From the NCBI RefSeq assembly GCF_001552135.1, contig NZ_BCQP01000016.1, forward strand, positions 1 to 64,000: DNA of 64,000 nt, given 5' to 3'. Origin of the DNA: Actinomadura chibensis NBRC 106107 (lineage in GTDB: Bacteria; Actinomycetota; Actinomycetes; Streptosporangiales; Streptosporangiaceae). Below the pieces are notes generated by a model. That model worked only from the letters and a program-made list of their open reading frames with translations. It was not told the DNA's origin and did not search any database. Each line of letters opens with the position of its first letter. The first letter of the stretch is position 1. This document shows positions 42,523-50,920 of this stretch, one piece after another. The translations under genes and the position numbers were made by a program.

Positions 42523-43419
42523 TCAGCGAAGGGAGACGTTCGCGGCGGCCTTCGCCACCAGGTGCGGCATGACGACGGCGAGCTCGGACGGCTCCCACCG
42601 CGCGCCCTTGTCGATGACGGGGCCCTCGCGCCACCCTTCGAGGACGCTGATCCGGCCGCCGTGGACGTTGAAGACGCGCCCGGTGACGTCCTTGGAATCG
42701 GGGCCGGCGAGCCACGTCACGAGCGGCGCGATGTTGTCGGGGGCGAAGGGGTCGAAGTCCTCGCGGGCGGCCATCCGCTCCTGCCCGCGCGGAGTGATCA
42801 TCCGGGTGCGGGCGGACGGCGACACCGCGTTCACCGTGATCCCGTACCGGGCCAGCTCCAGCGACGCGATGATCGTGAACCCGGCGATGCCCGCCTTGGC
42901 GGCGCCGTAGTTGCTCTGCCCCGTGTTGCCGAACAGGCCGGACACCGACGAGGTGTTGATGACGCGGGCGTCCACCGGGGCGCCCGCCTTGGAGCGTTCC
43001 CGCCAGTGCCGCCCGGCCTCGCGGGTGACGAGGAACGTGCCGCGCAGGTGGACGGCGAGGACGGAGTCCCACTCGTCCTCGGTCATGTTGAGGATGGTGC
43101 GGTCGCGGAGGATGCCCGCGTTGTTCACCACGGCGTGCAGCTCGCCGAAGGTGTCGAGCGCCAGCCGGACGAGCCCGGCGGCGCCGTCCGCGGTGGACAC
43201 GTCGTGGCCGCTCGCCACGGCCTCGCCCCCGGCCGCGACGATCTCCTCGACGACCTCCTTCGCCGCGGCCGAGTCGGGGTTCGCGCCGTGCACGTCGCCG
43301 CCGAGGTCGTTGACCACGACCCGGGCGCCCTGGCGCGCGAGCTCCAGCGCGTGCCCCCGGCCGATCCCCCGTCCCGCGCCGGTGACCACCGCAACCCGGC
43401 CCTCGCAGATGCTCGCCAC
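42523..43419 (-). CDS. Short-chain dehydrogenase/reductase, 3-hydroxyacyl-CoA dehydrogenase (MFE-2/HSD17B4)-like
   Basis: 298 residues. The NAD-binding TGAGRGIG is at 13-20, NDLGGDVHG gives the NAD-type acidic strand, NNAG is near 99, and the catalytic Ser-Tyr-Lys is in NTSSVSG and SNYGAAKAG. The NDLGG-x-x-x-G segment and length match the dehydrogenase part of peroxisomal multifunctional enzyme 2, which oxidises 3-hydroxyacyl-CoA. It would act after the hydratase step. Its promoter carries operator C. Confidence 0.9.
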   Translation of the reverse strand: MASICEGRVAVVTGAGRGIGRGHALELARQGARVVVNDLGGDVHGANPDSAAAKEVVEEIVAAGGEAVASGHDVSTADGAAGLVRLALDTFGELHAVVNNAGILRDRTILNMTEDEWDSVLAVHLRGTFLVTREAGRHWRERSKAGAPVDARVINTSSVSGLFGNTGQSNYGAAKAGIAGFTIIASLELARYGITVNAVSPSARTRMITPRGQERMAAREDFDPFAPDNIAPLVTWLAGPDSKDVTGRVFNVHGGRISVLEGWREGPVIDKGARWEPSELAVVMPHLVAKAAANVSLR

Positions 43420-43444
43420 TGCCGTACTCCTCTACTCGTCGCAA

Positions 43445-43463
43445 GACCCGCCGAAGGCGGGTC
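43445..43463 (-). other. Hairpin in the leader between TetR gene 1 and the SDR gene
   Basis: Perfect 8-bp arms GACCCGCC and GGCGGGTC; on the minus strand the loop is TTC within CCTTCGG and the stem is followed by TT. It lies between operator C and the SDR start, so it may be a weak terminator or leader structure for the SDR mRNA. The role is uncertain. Confidence 0.4.
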
Positions 43464-43501
43464 GGACGACCCGCCCCGGAGCCCGTCCGGGCCCTGCTAG
43501 A

Positions 43502-43523
43502 CTACCAACCGTCTGGTGGATAT
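43502..43523. promoter_or_regulatory. Operator-like palindrome C (class 1) upstream of the SDR gene
   Basis: CTACCAACCGTCTGGTGGAT at 43502-43521. Positions 43504-43523 match site B (41471-41490) in 19 of 20 bases. It is 83 bp before the leftward SDR start and 54 bp after the end of TetR gene 1, in the only gap between them. Confidence 0.7.
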
Positions 43524-43576
43524 CCAATTGCCGGGAAAGGTTTATCCGGCGGGCCGGGCGGTACCGGGGAAGAGAA

Positions 43577-44275
43577 TTACGCGGATTCGGACGACGCGGC
43601 GGCGGCCAGCTCGTCGGAACCGCCCAGGCCGCGGATGAAAAACGTGGCGTACCAGTCGGCGAGTTCGGCGTAGGAGAGCCGGCCGGAAGGCTTGAACCAG
43701 CGCGGCGTGGTGTTCATCAGCTCGAACAGGGTGCTGGTCACGACGCTCGGGTCGACGCCCGAGTCGAAGTCGCCGTCGCGCATTCCCTGCTCGATTATCT
43801 CCTTGGCGAAGGCGCTGAATTTGTCGCGCTCGGCGATGACCTCCTTCAGCCGCTTGCCACGCAGCCGGCTGAACTCGCTCTCCGCGACGCCGCGCCAGAG
43901 CCGCTGCTTGCGGTTGAGCGCCATCCAGCGGCGGATGAAGGCGCGCAGGCGGACGGGGGCGGGCGCCTCGGCGACCTCGGGCTCCTCCACCAGCGAGGGC
44001 TGGTGGGCGGCGAGCGCCCGCTGCACCAATTCAAAGAGCAGGTCTTCCTTGTTCTTGAAATAGTAGTACATGCTGCCCTTGAGGATCCCCACCGTATTGG
44101 CGATGTCCTGCAGGCTGGTCGCCTCATAGCCCTTCTGCGAGAAGATCTTCGCCGCCGCCTCGACAATCTCTTCCCATCGCTGTTCTCCGGCGATGCGCGT
44201 TTTGGCGGCGCCGCGCTGGCGCCCCTGGGACACGCTCAAAACCATCATTCCCTTCATCGATTCGGCGTGCCGCAC
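43577..44275 (-). CDS. TetR-family transcriptional regulator 1
   Basis: 232 residues from the first ATG; other ATGs at residues 7, 10 and 11 are possible, and the domain starts only at about 30. Helix-turn-helix: IFSQKGYEATSLQDIANTVGILKGSMYYYFKNKEDLLFE, read as SLQDIANTVGILKGSMYYYF. The HTH is close in style to acyl-CoA-responsive KstR2/FadR-like TetR proteins (GILKGS-x-YYYF). The C-terminal ligand domain is helical. Class-1 operators surround it, so it is the best candidate for binding them; a half-site CTACCA at about 44279 lies in its own upstream region. Confidence 0.9.
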   Translation of the reverse strand: MRHAESMKGMMVLSVSQGRQRGAAKTRIAGEQRWEEIVEAAAKIFSQKGYEATSLQDIANTVGILKGSMYYYFKNKEDLLFELVQRALAAHQPSLVEEPEVAEAPAPVRLRAFIRRWMALNRKQRLWRGVAESEFSRLRGKRLKEVIAERDKFSAFAKEIIEQGMRDGDFDSGVDPSVVTSTLFELMNTTPRWFKPSGRLSYAELADWYATFFIRGLGGSDELAAAASSESA

Positions 44276-44443
44276 AGTCTACCAAGGGCATCGTTCCAAA
44301 AGCGCCGGGACAAGGATGTCCCGCGCCCACGCGGCCCGCGCCCCAATTCGGCCGGACGCCGCCTCCACGGGGCGCGCGGGCGCAAATCGGACGCCCGCTC
44401 GGGCGACCGCGGGGCACGGAGGCCGCCTTGCGGACCGGTCGGC

Positions 44444-45652
44444 TCAGGCGATGGCGCCGATCTCCTTGAGGCGGGCTATCTCGGGCCAGTCGCGGCCGAG
44501 TTCCAGCAGGACCTCCTCGGTGTGCGCGGCGGCCTCCGGCGCGGGACGCAGCTCGGGCTGCCGCCCGTCGAACCGGACCGGCGCCCGGACGAGCGTGATG
44601 TCCTGCCCGGTCGGGTGCTTGACGTCGGTGACGTAGCCGTTCGCGGCGACCTGCGGGTCGTCCAGGACCTCGGGCAGCGTCTGCACCGGCTCCCACGGGC
44701 CCTTCACCGGGCCGAGCCGCTCGCGCCACTCCGCGAGCGTCGCCGAGCCGAACGCCGCGGCCAGCTCGGCGACGCACTCGGCGCTGTTCGCCGTCCGGTC
44801 GGCGGCGGTGGCGAATCGCGGGTCGGCGGCGAGGCCGTCCCGGCCGAGGTGCCGGCACAGCGGCCCCCACCAGCGGTCCGACTCCAGCATGAGCAGCGCG
44901 ATCCAGCGGTCGTCGGCGGTGCGGTAGACGTGCGAGATCGGGTTCGGGACCTTCACCTCGCGGCGGCTGAAGTCGCCGCCGATCGCCTTGGAGTAGACGA
45001 CGTCGCTGGAGTTGACCCAGAGCGCCGTGGCGAGGAGCGACACGTCCACCTCGGACGGCGTGCCCGTGGTGGCGCGGCGGTAGAGCGCGGCGGCGACGCC
45101 GAAGGCGAGGTTCATCGCGCCGGTCTTGTCGCCGAACCCGGGCCGCTGCCGCGTCGGGCGCTCCGCGCCCTCCTCGGTGAGCGCGTGCGCGATGCCGCTG
45201 CGCGCCCAGAACGCGCTCATGTCGTAGCCGGGCTTGCCCGCGTCCGGCCCGGCGGGGCCGACCGCGTCCGCGCGGACGTAGATGACGTCCGGGTTCACCG
45301 CGCGGATGTCCTCCAGGTCGATGCCGAGCTTGGCCCGGTTGCCGGGCAGGAAGCTCGTCATGAACACGTCGCAGCGCGCGGCCATCTCCAGCAGCAGTTC
45401 GCGGCCCTCGGGCCTGGCGATGTCGAGGCCGACGCTGCGCTTGCCCCGGTTGGTCTGCTCCATCGTGACGCTGACCCCGTCCAGGGTCGGGGTGATGCCG
45501 CCCGTGGAGAGGCCGCGCTGCGGGTCGCCGCGCAGCGGGTGCTCGACCTTCACCACGTCCGCCCCGAAGTCGGCGAGGACCGCGGCGGCCGCCGGGACGA
45601 ACGTCCACGTGGCCACCTCCAGCACCCGGACGCCGTCGAAGATCCCGTCCAT
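44444..45652 (-). CDS. CaiB/BaiF (class III) CoA-transferase
   Basis: 402 residues, normal length. It has VRVLEVATWTFVPAAAAVLADFGADVVKVEHP at the start (read around LADFGADVVKVEHP), NRGKRSVGLDI, and the catalytic Asp in RPGFGDKTGAMN, the G-x-G-D motif of formyl-CoA transferase. It moves CoA from an acyl-CoA donor to a free acid. Third gene of TesB-ligase-CaiB, 14 bp after the ligase stop; it provides an ATP-free way to recycle CoA. Confidence 0.92.
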   Translation of the reverse strand: MDGIFDGVRVLEVATWTFVPAAAAVLADFGADVVKVEHPLRGDPQRGLSTGGITPTLDGVSVTMEQTNRGKRSVGLDIARPEGRELLLEMAARCDVFMTSFLPGNRAKLGIDLEDIRAVNPDVIYVRADAVGPAGPDAGKPGYDMSAFWARSGIAHALTEEGAERPTRQRPGFGDKTGAMNLAFGVAAALYRRATTGTPSEVDVSLLATALWVNSSDVVYSKAIGGDFSRREVKVPNPISHVYRTADDRWIALLMLESDRWWGPLCRHLGRDGLAADPRFATAADRTANSAECVAELAAAFGSATLAEWRERLGPVKGPWEPVQTLPEVLDDPQVAANGYVTDVKHPTGQDITLVRAPVRFDGRQPELRPAPEAAAHTEEVLLELGRDWPEIARLKEIGAIA

Positions 45653-45666
45653 CCCGTCCTCCGTCG

Positions 45667-47313
45667 TCAGGCCGCCGGGTCGGCGAGCGACTCCCGCAGC
45701 GCGTACTTCTTGATCTTCCCGGACGCGGTCCGGGGCAGGTCGTCCACGTACCGCCAGATCCGCGGGATCTTCTGCGGGGCGAGCCCGCCCTGCCGCAGGA
45801 ACGCCGACAGGGCCTCGTCCGCCACCGTCACGCCCGGCCTGAGCAGGACGAACGCGGCGGGCTGCTCGCCGAGCCGCGCGTGCGGGGCCGGCACGACCGC
45901 CGCGTCCAGCACCTCGGCGTGCCGGACGAGCGCGTCCTCGATCTCGCGGACGGAGATCTTCTCCCCGCCGCGGTTGATGATCTCCTTCGTCCGCCCGGTG
46001 ACCAGGCAGGAGTAGCGGGGCTCGCCGCCGCCGACGTCGTGCGCGGTGAGCTGGCCGAGGTCGCCGGTGCGGAACCAGCCGTCGTCGGTGAAGCCCTCCC
46101 GGGTGTGCTCGGGGTCGACGTAGCCGAGCGCGAGCTGCGGCCCCCGGACGAGGAACTCCCCCGCCTCCCCGGCGGGCAGCTCCGCGCCGTCCGGGCCGAG
46201 CACGCGGACCTCGCAGCCGGGCATGATCCAGCCGTCCGTCGCGAGCCTGATGTGCGGCGGGTCCAGCCGGGGGCTGGCGCCGGTCACGCCCGGGCACTCG
46301 GTCATGCCGAACGCGCGGGCCGGGGCGAGGCCCTTCGCCTCGCACGCCTCGGCCAGCGAGGTCGGGATCGACGAGCCGCCGCACGGGTAGCCGCCGGACA
46401 GCGGCAGCCGGTCGATGCCGCGCCGGTCCAGCGCGTCCACCAGCTCCTTCATGAACACGGCGGCGCCCGCGGACGTCGTGACCCCGTGCTCGCGGATGTC
46501 GTCGATCGCCCGGTCGGCGTCCCACCGGTCGCGCAGCACGACCGACGCGCCCGTGTACAGCGGGACGGCGATCGCCGACAGCAGCCCGGTGGCGTGCGCG
46601 ACCGGCGCGGGCATGTAGGCGCGGTCGGTCCAGGTGGTGCCGGACGCGCGGGTCGACCGGACGGGCGAGGCGATGAGCCCGCGGGTGCTGTGCACGACGG
46701 CCTTCGCGCCGGACGTCGTCCCCGAGGTGAAGCCGATGAGCGCGGGCGCGTCCGGGTCGACGTCCACGCCGATCGCGCCGCGCCCGGTCACGGTCGTCTC
46801 GAACGGCGTCCAGCCGGTGGCCGTCCCGCGCAGCACGACCCGGACGGACGGCTCCCACCCGGCCATGCGGCACGCCTCGTCCACCAGCTCGGGGTGGCGG
46901 CACTTGCGGAACTCGGCGGCGGTCACGACGCAGGCCGGGCGGACCGTGGACACGATCGCGGCGACCTCGGCCTCGCGGTAGATCGGCACGACCGGCGCGC
47001 TGATCGCGCCCGCCGCCCAGATCCCGTAGGCGACGACCAGCGACTCCCACCAGTTCGGGACCTGCCAGGCGACCACGTCGCCGGGGCCCACGCCCCGCGA
47101 GGACAGGAATCCGGCGAAGCGCCCGGCCGTGTCGACCAGCTCCCGCCAGGTCAGCTCGACGCCGTCGTCGAAGACGGCGGGCAGCCCGCCGAACTCGACG
47201 CGGTTGCGGGTCATGAGCGCGCCGACCGAGACGGGCACCTGGTGGGCCCGCCGCTCGTACCGGGCGGTCAGCCCGTCCGGACGCGGCGCGGGCGCGAACT
47301 CGAACGATCCCAT
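45667..47313 (-). CDS. Acyl-CoA synthetase (AMP-forming ligase), cyclohexanecarboxylate-CoA ligase-like
   Basis: 548 residues. Motifs: IGFTSGTTSGAKAVVHS (P-loop with Ser instead of Gly-Glu), FGMTECPG, GWFRTGDLGQLT, GRTKEIINRGGEKISVREIE and the catalytic Lys in TASGKIKKYAL. The NWWES...YGIWAAGAISAPVVPIYRE stretch (read around NWWESLVVAYG) is like ligases for cyclic or medium-chain acids such as AliA. Substrate not provable from sequence. GGAGGGGAG precedes ATG 47311-47313. Confidence 0.92.
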   Translation of the reverse strand: MGSFEFAPAPRPDGLTARYERRAHQVPVSVGALMTRNRVEFGGLPAVFDDGVELTWRELVDTAGRFAGFLSSRGVGPGDVVAWQVPNWWESLVVAYGIWAAGAISAPVVPIYREAEVAAIVSTVRPACVVTAAEFRKCRHPELVDEACRMAGWEPSVRVVLRGTATGWTPFETTVTGRGAIGVDVDPDAPALIGFTSGTTSGAKAVVHSTRGLIASPVRSTRASGTTWTDRAYMPAPVAHATGLLSAIAVPLYTGASVVLRDRWDADRAIDDIREHGVTTSAGAAVFMKELVDALDRRGIDRLPLSGGYPCGGSSIPTSLAEACEAKGLAPARAFGMTECPGVTGASPRLDPPHIRLATDGWIMPGCEVRVLGPDGAELPAGEAGEFLVRGPQLALGYVDPEHTREGFTDDGWFRTGDLGQLTAHDVGGGEPRYSCLVTGRTKEIINRGGEKISVREIEDALVRHAEVLDAAVVPAPHARLGEQPAAFVLLRPGVTVADEALSAFLRQGGLAPQKIPRIWRYVDDLPRTASGKIKKYALRESLADPAA

Positions 47314-47330
47314 CGGGGCTCCCCTCCCGC

Positions 47331-48212
47331 TCAGAGGACGCTCGCCTTGTCCCGGCCGCCGTCGCGCGTCCCCGCCGGGGACGCGAACCCGCGGATGATG
47401 CTGTCCTGCGCGAACGAGGCGACGAGCCGTCCGTCGCGGGCGAAGGCGTGGCCGCGCCCGTAGGAGCGGCCGCGTCCCGCGTATGGGCTCTCCTGCGCGA
47501 GCAGGATCCAGTCGCCCGGGTCGACCTCCTCGTGGAAGGTCACGCTGTGGCCGAGGATGCCGGTGGAGAACTTGTCGTGCGCGTCGGCGACGGAGAGGCC
47601 GGGGTGCGGGCGCATCGCGGCGCCGATGAGGAAACCGGCGGTGGCGTGCGCGAGCATCCCCTGGAGGACGGCCTGCTCCCCGGACGCGCCGGGCGTCCGC
47701 GTCCAGACGGCCAGCTCGGTCGAGGCCGCGTCGCCCGCGTTCGCCGCGGGCGCGGTGCCGTTGAGGTCGGCGCCGCCCGCGACGCGCAGCTCGCGTCCGG
47801 CGTAGGGGTCGGTGAGGGGTTCGAGCGCCTCGGGCGGCTCGACGTCCGGCATCGGCGCGGCGTGCCGGATCAGGTCCTCGTCGTCGGCGGTGAGCAGGAC
47901 GTTGGCGCGGGCGCGCAGCCGTCCGTCCTGGGACGCGGTGACGGTCGCGCTCGCCATCGTCCGGCCGGAGTGCAGGGGCTCGACCTCGAAGTCGATCGGC
48001 TTCGCCTTGGACGCGACCCGCGCGAACAGCGCGTGCACCGTCTTCACCCGTTTGCCCGGCTCGCCGCGCGCCGCGGCGACGGCGAGCTGCGCGACGAGCT
48101 GGCCGCCGAACACCACGTCCCGTTCCGGGCTGTCCACGCTGTTCCCGCGGTAGCGGCCCGGGTCGAGCCGCTCCAGGTCGAGTGCGCTGGCGAGGTCGGC
48201 GACGATGCCCAT
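47331..48212 (-). CDS. Acyl-CoA thioesterase II (TesB-like, double hotdog)
   Basis: 293 residues. First hotdog with VFGGQLVAQLAVAA and LHSGRTMASATVTASQDGR (read as HSGRTMASATV); second with AMLAHATAGF-like QGMLAHATAGFLIG, HSVTFHEEVDPGDWILLAQESP (read around FHEEVDPGDW) and a closing SFAQDSIIRG whose Gln matches the TesB catalytic Gln. It hydrolyses acyl-CoA to free acid and CoA, possibly as overflow relief for the pathway. First gene of its operon, 61 bp from operator D1. Confidence 0.9.
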   Translation of the reverse strand: MGIVADLASALDLERLDPGRYRGNSVDSPERDVVFGGQLVAQLAVAAARGEPGKRVKTVHALFARVASKAKPIDFEVEPLHSGRTMASATVTASQDGRLRARANVLLTADDEDLIRHAAPMPDVEPPEALEPLTDPYAGRELRVAGGADLNGTAPAANAGDAASTELAVWTRTPGASGEQAVLQGMLAHATAGFLIGAAMRPHPGLSVADAHDKFSTGILGHSVTFHEEVDPGDWILLAQESPYAGRGRSYGRGHAFARDGRLVASFAQDSIIRGFASPAGTRDGGRDKASVL

Positions 48213-48272
48213 CCGGCACCTCCAGGTTCCCGGGGCGATGCCACGGATCCTAACCTCGGCGACTCTCTGTGT

Positions 48273-48290
48273 CTACCAGTCGTCCGGTAG
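48273..48290. promoter_or_regulatory. Operator-like palindrome D1 (class 2)
   Basis: CTACCAGTCGTCCGGTAG, an almost perfect palindrome, in the divergent gap between the TesB and amidohydrolase genes and nearer the TesB start. Its centre lies 36 bp from that of D2. Confidence 0.72.
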
Positions 48291-48308
48291 ATAATCGCCG
48301 TTCGTTGA

Positions 48309-48326
48309 CTACCGGACGACCGGTTG
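48309..48326. promoter_or_regulatory. Operator-like palindrome D2 (class 2)
   Basis: CTACCGGACGACCGGTTG, 36 bp from D1 and 36 bp before the amidohydrolase start. The pair D1/D2 could serve one promoter each or allow two repressor dimers on about the same DNA face. Confidence 0.72.
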
Positions 48327-48361
48327 ACAAACTGGCGAGAGGACCACGTGAGAGGACTGCC

Positions 48362-49585
48362 ATGACCACCATGCGGACTCCCGATCTCAACTGGCTGATC
48401 TCGGTCGACGACCATGTCATCGAGCCCGGCCACGTGTGGACGGACCGCGTCCCCGCGAAGTACAAGGACGTCGCGCCGCGGCTCGTCGACGACGCCGAGC
48501 ACGGCGAGGTCTGGGTGTATGAGGACCGCCGGGTGCCGTCGTCCGGGCTCGCCGCCTCCGCGGGGCGCCGGAAGGAGGAGTTCACGCCGAACTCGATCCC
48601 CTACTCGGAGATGCGGGCGGGCTGCTACGACTCCGTCGCGCGGCTGGAGGACATGAACCGGGCCGGCATCCTCGCGTCCCTGTGCTTCCCGTCCGTGCCG
48701 CGCTTCTGCGGGCAGCTGTTCTGGGAGGCGGAGGACAAGGAGCTCGCGATGCTCTGCGTCCGGGCGTACAACGACTTCATGATCGACGAGTGGTGCGGGT
48801 CGGCGCCCGGCCGGTACATCCCGCTCGTGATCGTCCCGCTGTGGGACCCGAAGGCCGCCGCCGCCGAGGTCGAGCGGACCGCCGCCAAGGGCGCGCGGGG
48901 CGTCGCCTTCTCCGAGAACCCGGCGCCGCTCGGGCTGCCGACCATCCACGACCCGAAGCGCTACTGGGACCCGCTGTTCGCCGCCGCGCAGGACGCCGAG
49001 CTGATCGTGTGCATGCACGTCGGGTCGTCGTCCACGATGCCGAAGATCAGCCCGAACTCGCCGTTCATGGCCAACATGACCTGGGGCGCGAACCGCACCT
49101 CCGGCGCGCTCCTCGAATGGCTGTTCAGCGGCGTCTTCCAGCGGTTCCCGTCGCTGAAGATCGCGCTGTCGGAGGGCAACATCGGCTGGATCCCGTACTT
49201 CCTGGAGCGGGCCGAGCAGGTCCTCGACCACCAGCGCGCGTGGATCCAGCGGGGCGAGGCGTTCGGCGGGTCGCTGGAGGGCAAGCACGCCATCGGCTCG
49301 CTCGACCTCGACAACTTCGACCTGCGGCAGACCTACCACGACCACGTCTTCGGCTGCTTCATCGACGACATCCACGGCATCCGCAACCTGGACGTCATCG
49401 GCGAGGACAACGTCATGATCGAGACCGACTACCCGCACTCGGACTCCACCTGGCCGGACTGCATCAAGCTGGCCCAGGAGCGCCTCGCCGACGTCGACCC
49501 GCAGGTCGCCTACAAGGTGCTGCGCGGCAACGCCGAGCGCGTGTTCCGCTTCACCCCCGCCGATCCGCCCGCGGTGACCCCCTGA
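48362..49585 (+). CDS. Amidohydrolase-2 family protein (ACMSD-like TIM-barrel hydrolase/decarboxylase)
   Basis: 407 residues from ATG 48362 (AGAGG upstream). Metal-site residues: D16-D-H18 in ISVDDHVIEP, a His in IVCMHVGSSS, a His/Glu region in SEGNIGWIPYFLER and the Asp of ETDYPHSD. Amidohydrolase-2 enzymes include aminocarboxymuconate-semialdehyde and resorcylate decarboxylases and C-C hydrolases. Actinobacterial relatives of this length often sit in steroid or aromatic catabolic clusters. The reaction is open. First gene rightward of operators D1/D2. Confidence 0.88.
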   Translation: MTTMRTPDLNWLISVDDHVIEPGHVWTDRVPAKYKDVAPRLVDDAEHGEVWVYEDRRVPSSGLAASAGRRKEEFTPNSIPYSEMRAGCYDSVARLEDMNRAGILASLCFPSVPRFCGQLFWEAEDKELAMLCVRAYNDFMIDEWCGSAPGRYIPLVIVPLWDPKAAAAEVERTAAKGARGVAFSENPAPLGLPTIHDPKRYWDPLFAAAQDAELIVCMHVGSSSTMPKISPNSPFMANMTWGANRTSGALLEWLFSGVFQRFPSLKIALSEGNIGWIPYFLERAEQVLDHQRAWIQRGEAFGGSLEGKHAIGSLDLDNFDLRQTYHDHVFGCFIDDIHGIRNLDVIGEDNVMIETDYPHSDSTWPDCIKLAQERLADVDPQVAYKVLRGNAERVFRFTPADPPAVTP

Positions 49586-49601
49586 CGCGGATCCGGCGCG
49601 C

Positions 49602-49648
49602 CGCGGCGCGCCGCCGTCGCGGGGGTGCCGTGGCGGCGGCGCGCCGCG
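49602..49648 (+). terminator. Hairpin after the amidohydrolase gene
   Basis: Perfect 15-bp arms 49602-49616 and 49634-49648 with a 17-nt loop, 16 bp after the stop. The DoxX gene follows in the same direction, so it may only attenuate. Confidence 0.6.
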
Positions 49649-49675
49649 CCTTCTGAGCGAGTGGAGGATACGGAG

Positions 49676-50194
49676 ATGGACGAGGTGTCGGCGGGGCTCC
49701 TGCTCGTCCGGGTCGTCGTCGGGCTGACGCTGGCGGCGCACGGCTACAACAAGTTCTTCGGCGGCGGCCGCATCCCGGGCACGGCGCGCTGGTTCGAGAG
49801 CATCGGGATGCGGCCGGGACGGCTGCACGCCCTCGCCGCGGCGGCGACGGAGCTCGGCGCGGGCGCGCTGTTCGCCGCCGGGCTGCTCACGCCGCTCGCC
49901 GCGGCCGGGTTCGTCGGGCTCATGCTCGTCGCGGCGTGGACGGTCCACCGGGCCAACGGCTTCTTCAGCGCGGGGAACGGATGGGAGTACAACCTGGTGC
50001 TCGCCGTCGTCGCGGCCGGGGTGGCGACCACCGGGCCCGGCGACTGGTCGCTGGACGCGGCGGCCGGGCTCGACCTCGGCGGCTGGGGCCTGCTCGTCGC
50101 CGCGGGCGGCGGGCTCGCCGCGGGGGCCGGGCTGCTCGCCGCCTGCTACCGTCCCGCGCCCCGGACGGACGGCGCCCGGGCGGAGGCCGCCTGA
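49676..50194 (+). CDS. DoxX-family integral membrane protein
   Basis: 172 residues from ATG 49676 (GGAGG eight bases upstream). Four membrane helices; DoxX signature VVVGLTLAAHGYNKFFGGG and ARWFESIGMRPG, later VHRANGFFSAGNGWEYNLVLAV (read around NGFF and EYNL). The family has been tied to redox/thiol homeostasis and to quinone-linked electron transfer; here it might take electrons from an oxidoreductase of the cluster, but that is only inference. A long Gly/Ala-rich C-terminal helix follows. Confidence 0.9.
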   Translation: MDEVSAGLLLVRVVVGLTLAAHGYNKFFGGGRIPGTARWFESIGMRPGRLHALAAAATELGAGALFAAGLLTPLAAAGFVGLMLVAAWTVHRANGFFSAGNGWEYNLVLAVVAAGVATTGPGDWSLDAAAGLDLGGWGLLVAAGGGLAAGAGLLAACYRPAPRTDGARAEAA

Positions 50195-50216
50195 GCGCCG
50201 GAGCCGGGCGAGCGGG

Positions 50217-50903
50217 TCAACGCGGGCCGTCGCCGTCGGCGGCGGCCCGCGAAGCGTCGACCGGCTCGGCGTCGACCGGCTCGGCGGCGAAGAGCCCGTT
50301 GGACGGGACGGGACGCAGCCCGAGCAGCGTCCCGTAGATCTCGATCGTCTTGGCGATCAGCGCCTCCGCCTCCTCCGCCGTCTCGCAGTCGGCGACCTCG
50401 CGGGCGACGCCGCCGATGGAGCCGGTGACGATCGAGGACAGCGCCCGGTCCCCCAGCGGGTCGCTCGCCTGGAGCAGCTTCGTGTTCTGCCGCGCCCACT
50501 GCTGGCTGAACCGGCGCGCGACGCCCGCGAACCCGGCGGGCGCGTCCCCGTCCGACACCATCCGGACGAGCCCGCTGTGCTGCCACGCGCTCGTCAGGTA
50601 CGCGCGGGTGCCCGCGAGGAACAGGCGGCGGCCGTCCGAGACGCCCGCGTCCCGGAGCAGGGCCACCGCCTCGCGCGTCCGGGCGGACTGCGCGTCCATG
50701 TAGCGGGACCACAGCGCGTGGTAGACGCCGTTCTTGCTGGCGAAGTGGTAGTAGAGCGCGCCGACGCTGGTGCCGGCGCGCTCGGTGATGTCGGAGACGC
50801 TCGTCCCGTAGAAGCCCCGCTCGGTGAAGAGCTCCTCGGCCGCGTTCAGCAGGGCCTGGGCCTGACCGTTCTCGCCGACCTCGGACTTGCGCATGGACCC
50901 CAT
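50217..50903 (-). CDS. TetR-family transcriptional regulator 2
   Basis: 228 residues from ATG 50901-50903; ATG 50892-50894 (Met4) is an alternative. Helix-turn-helix: ELFTERGFYGTSVSDITERAGTSVGALYYHFASK, read as TSVSDITERAGTSVGALYYHF. The ligand domain is about 70-205; the tail carries a repeated AEPVDAEPVDAS. It is 17 bp downstream of the dehydrogenase gene pair and so is transcribed from the promoter that has operator E. That makes it the natural candidate for class-2 sites with negative autoregulation. Confidence 0.9.
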   Translation of the reverse strand: MGSMRKSEVGENGQAQALLNAAEELFTERGFYGTSVSDITERAGTSVGALYYHFASKNGVYHALWSRYMDAQSARTREAVALLRDAGVSDGRRLFLAGTRAYLTSAWQHSGLVRMVSDGDAPAGFAGVARRFSQQWARQNTKLLQASDPLGDRALSSIVTGSIGGVAREVADCETAEEAEALIAKTIEIYGTLLGLRPVPSNGLFAAEPVDAEPVDASRAAADGDGPR

Positions 50904-50920
50904 TCTCCCGCCGCCGCGCC

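Noticed and set aside
44277..44284. CTACCA upstream of TetR gene 1 as a seventh operator
   Set aside because: Only one half-site is present, with no matching partner at the right distance; kept as a note in the TetR 1 entry.
42911..46015. A 1034-codon rightward open frame
   Set aside because: It runs antisense to the SDR, TetR 1, CaiB and ligase genes, all of which have recognisable motifs; it has no family features of its own.
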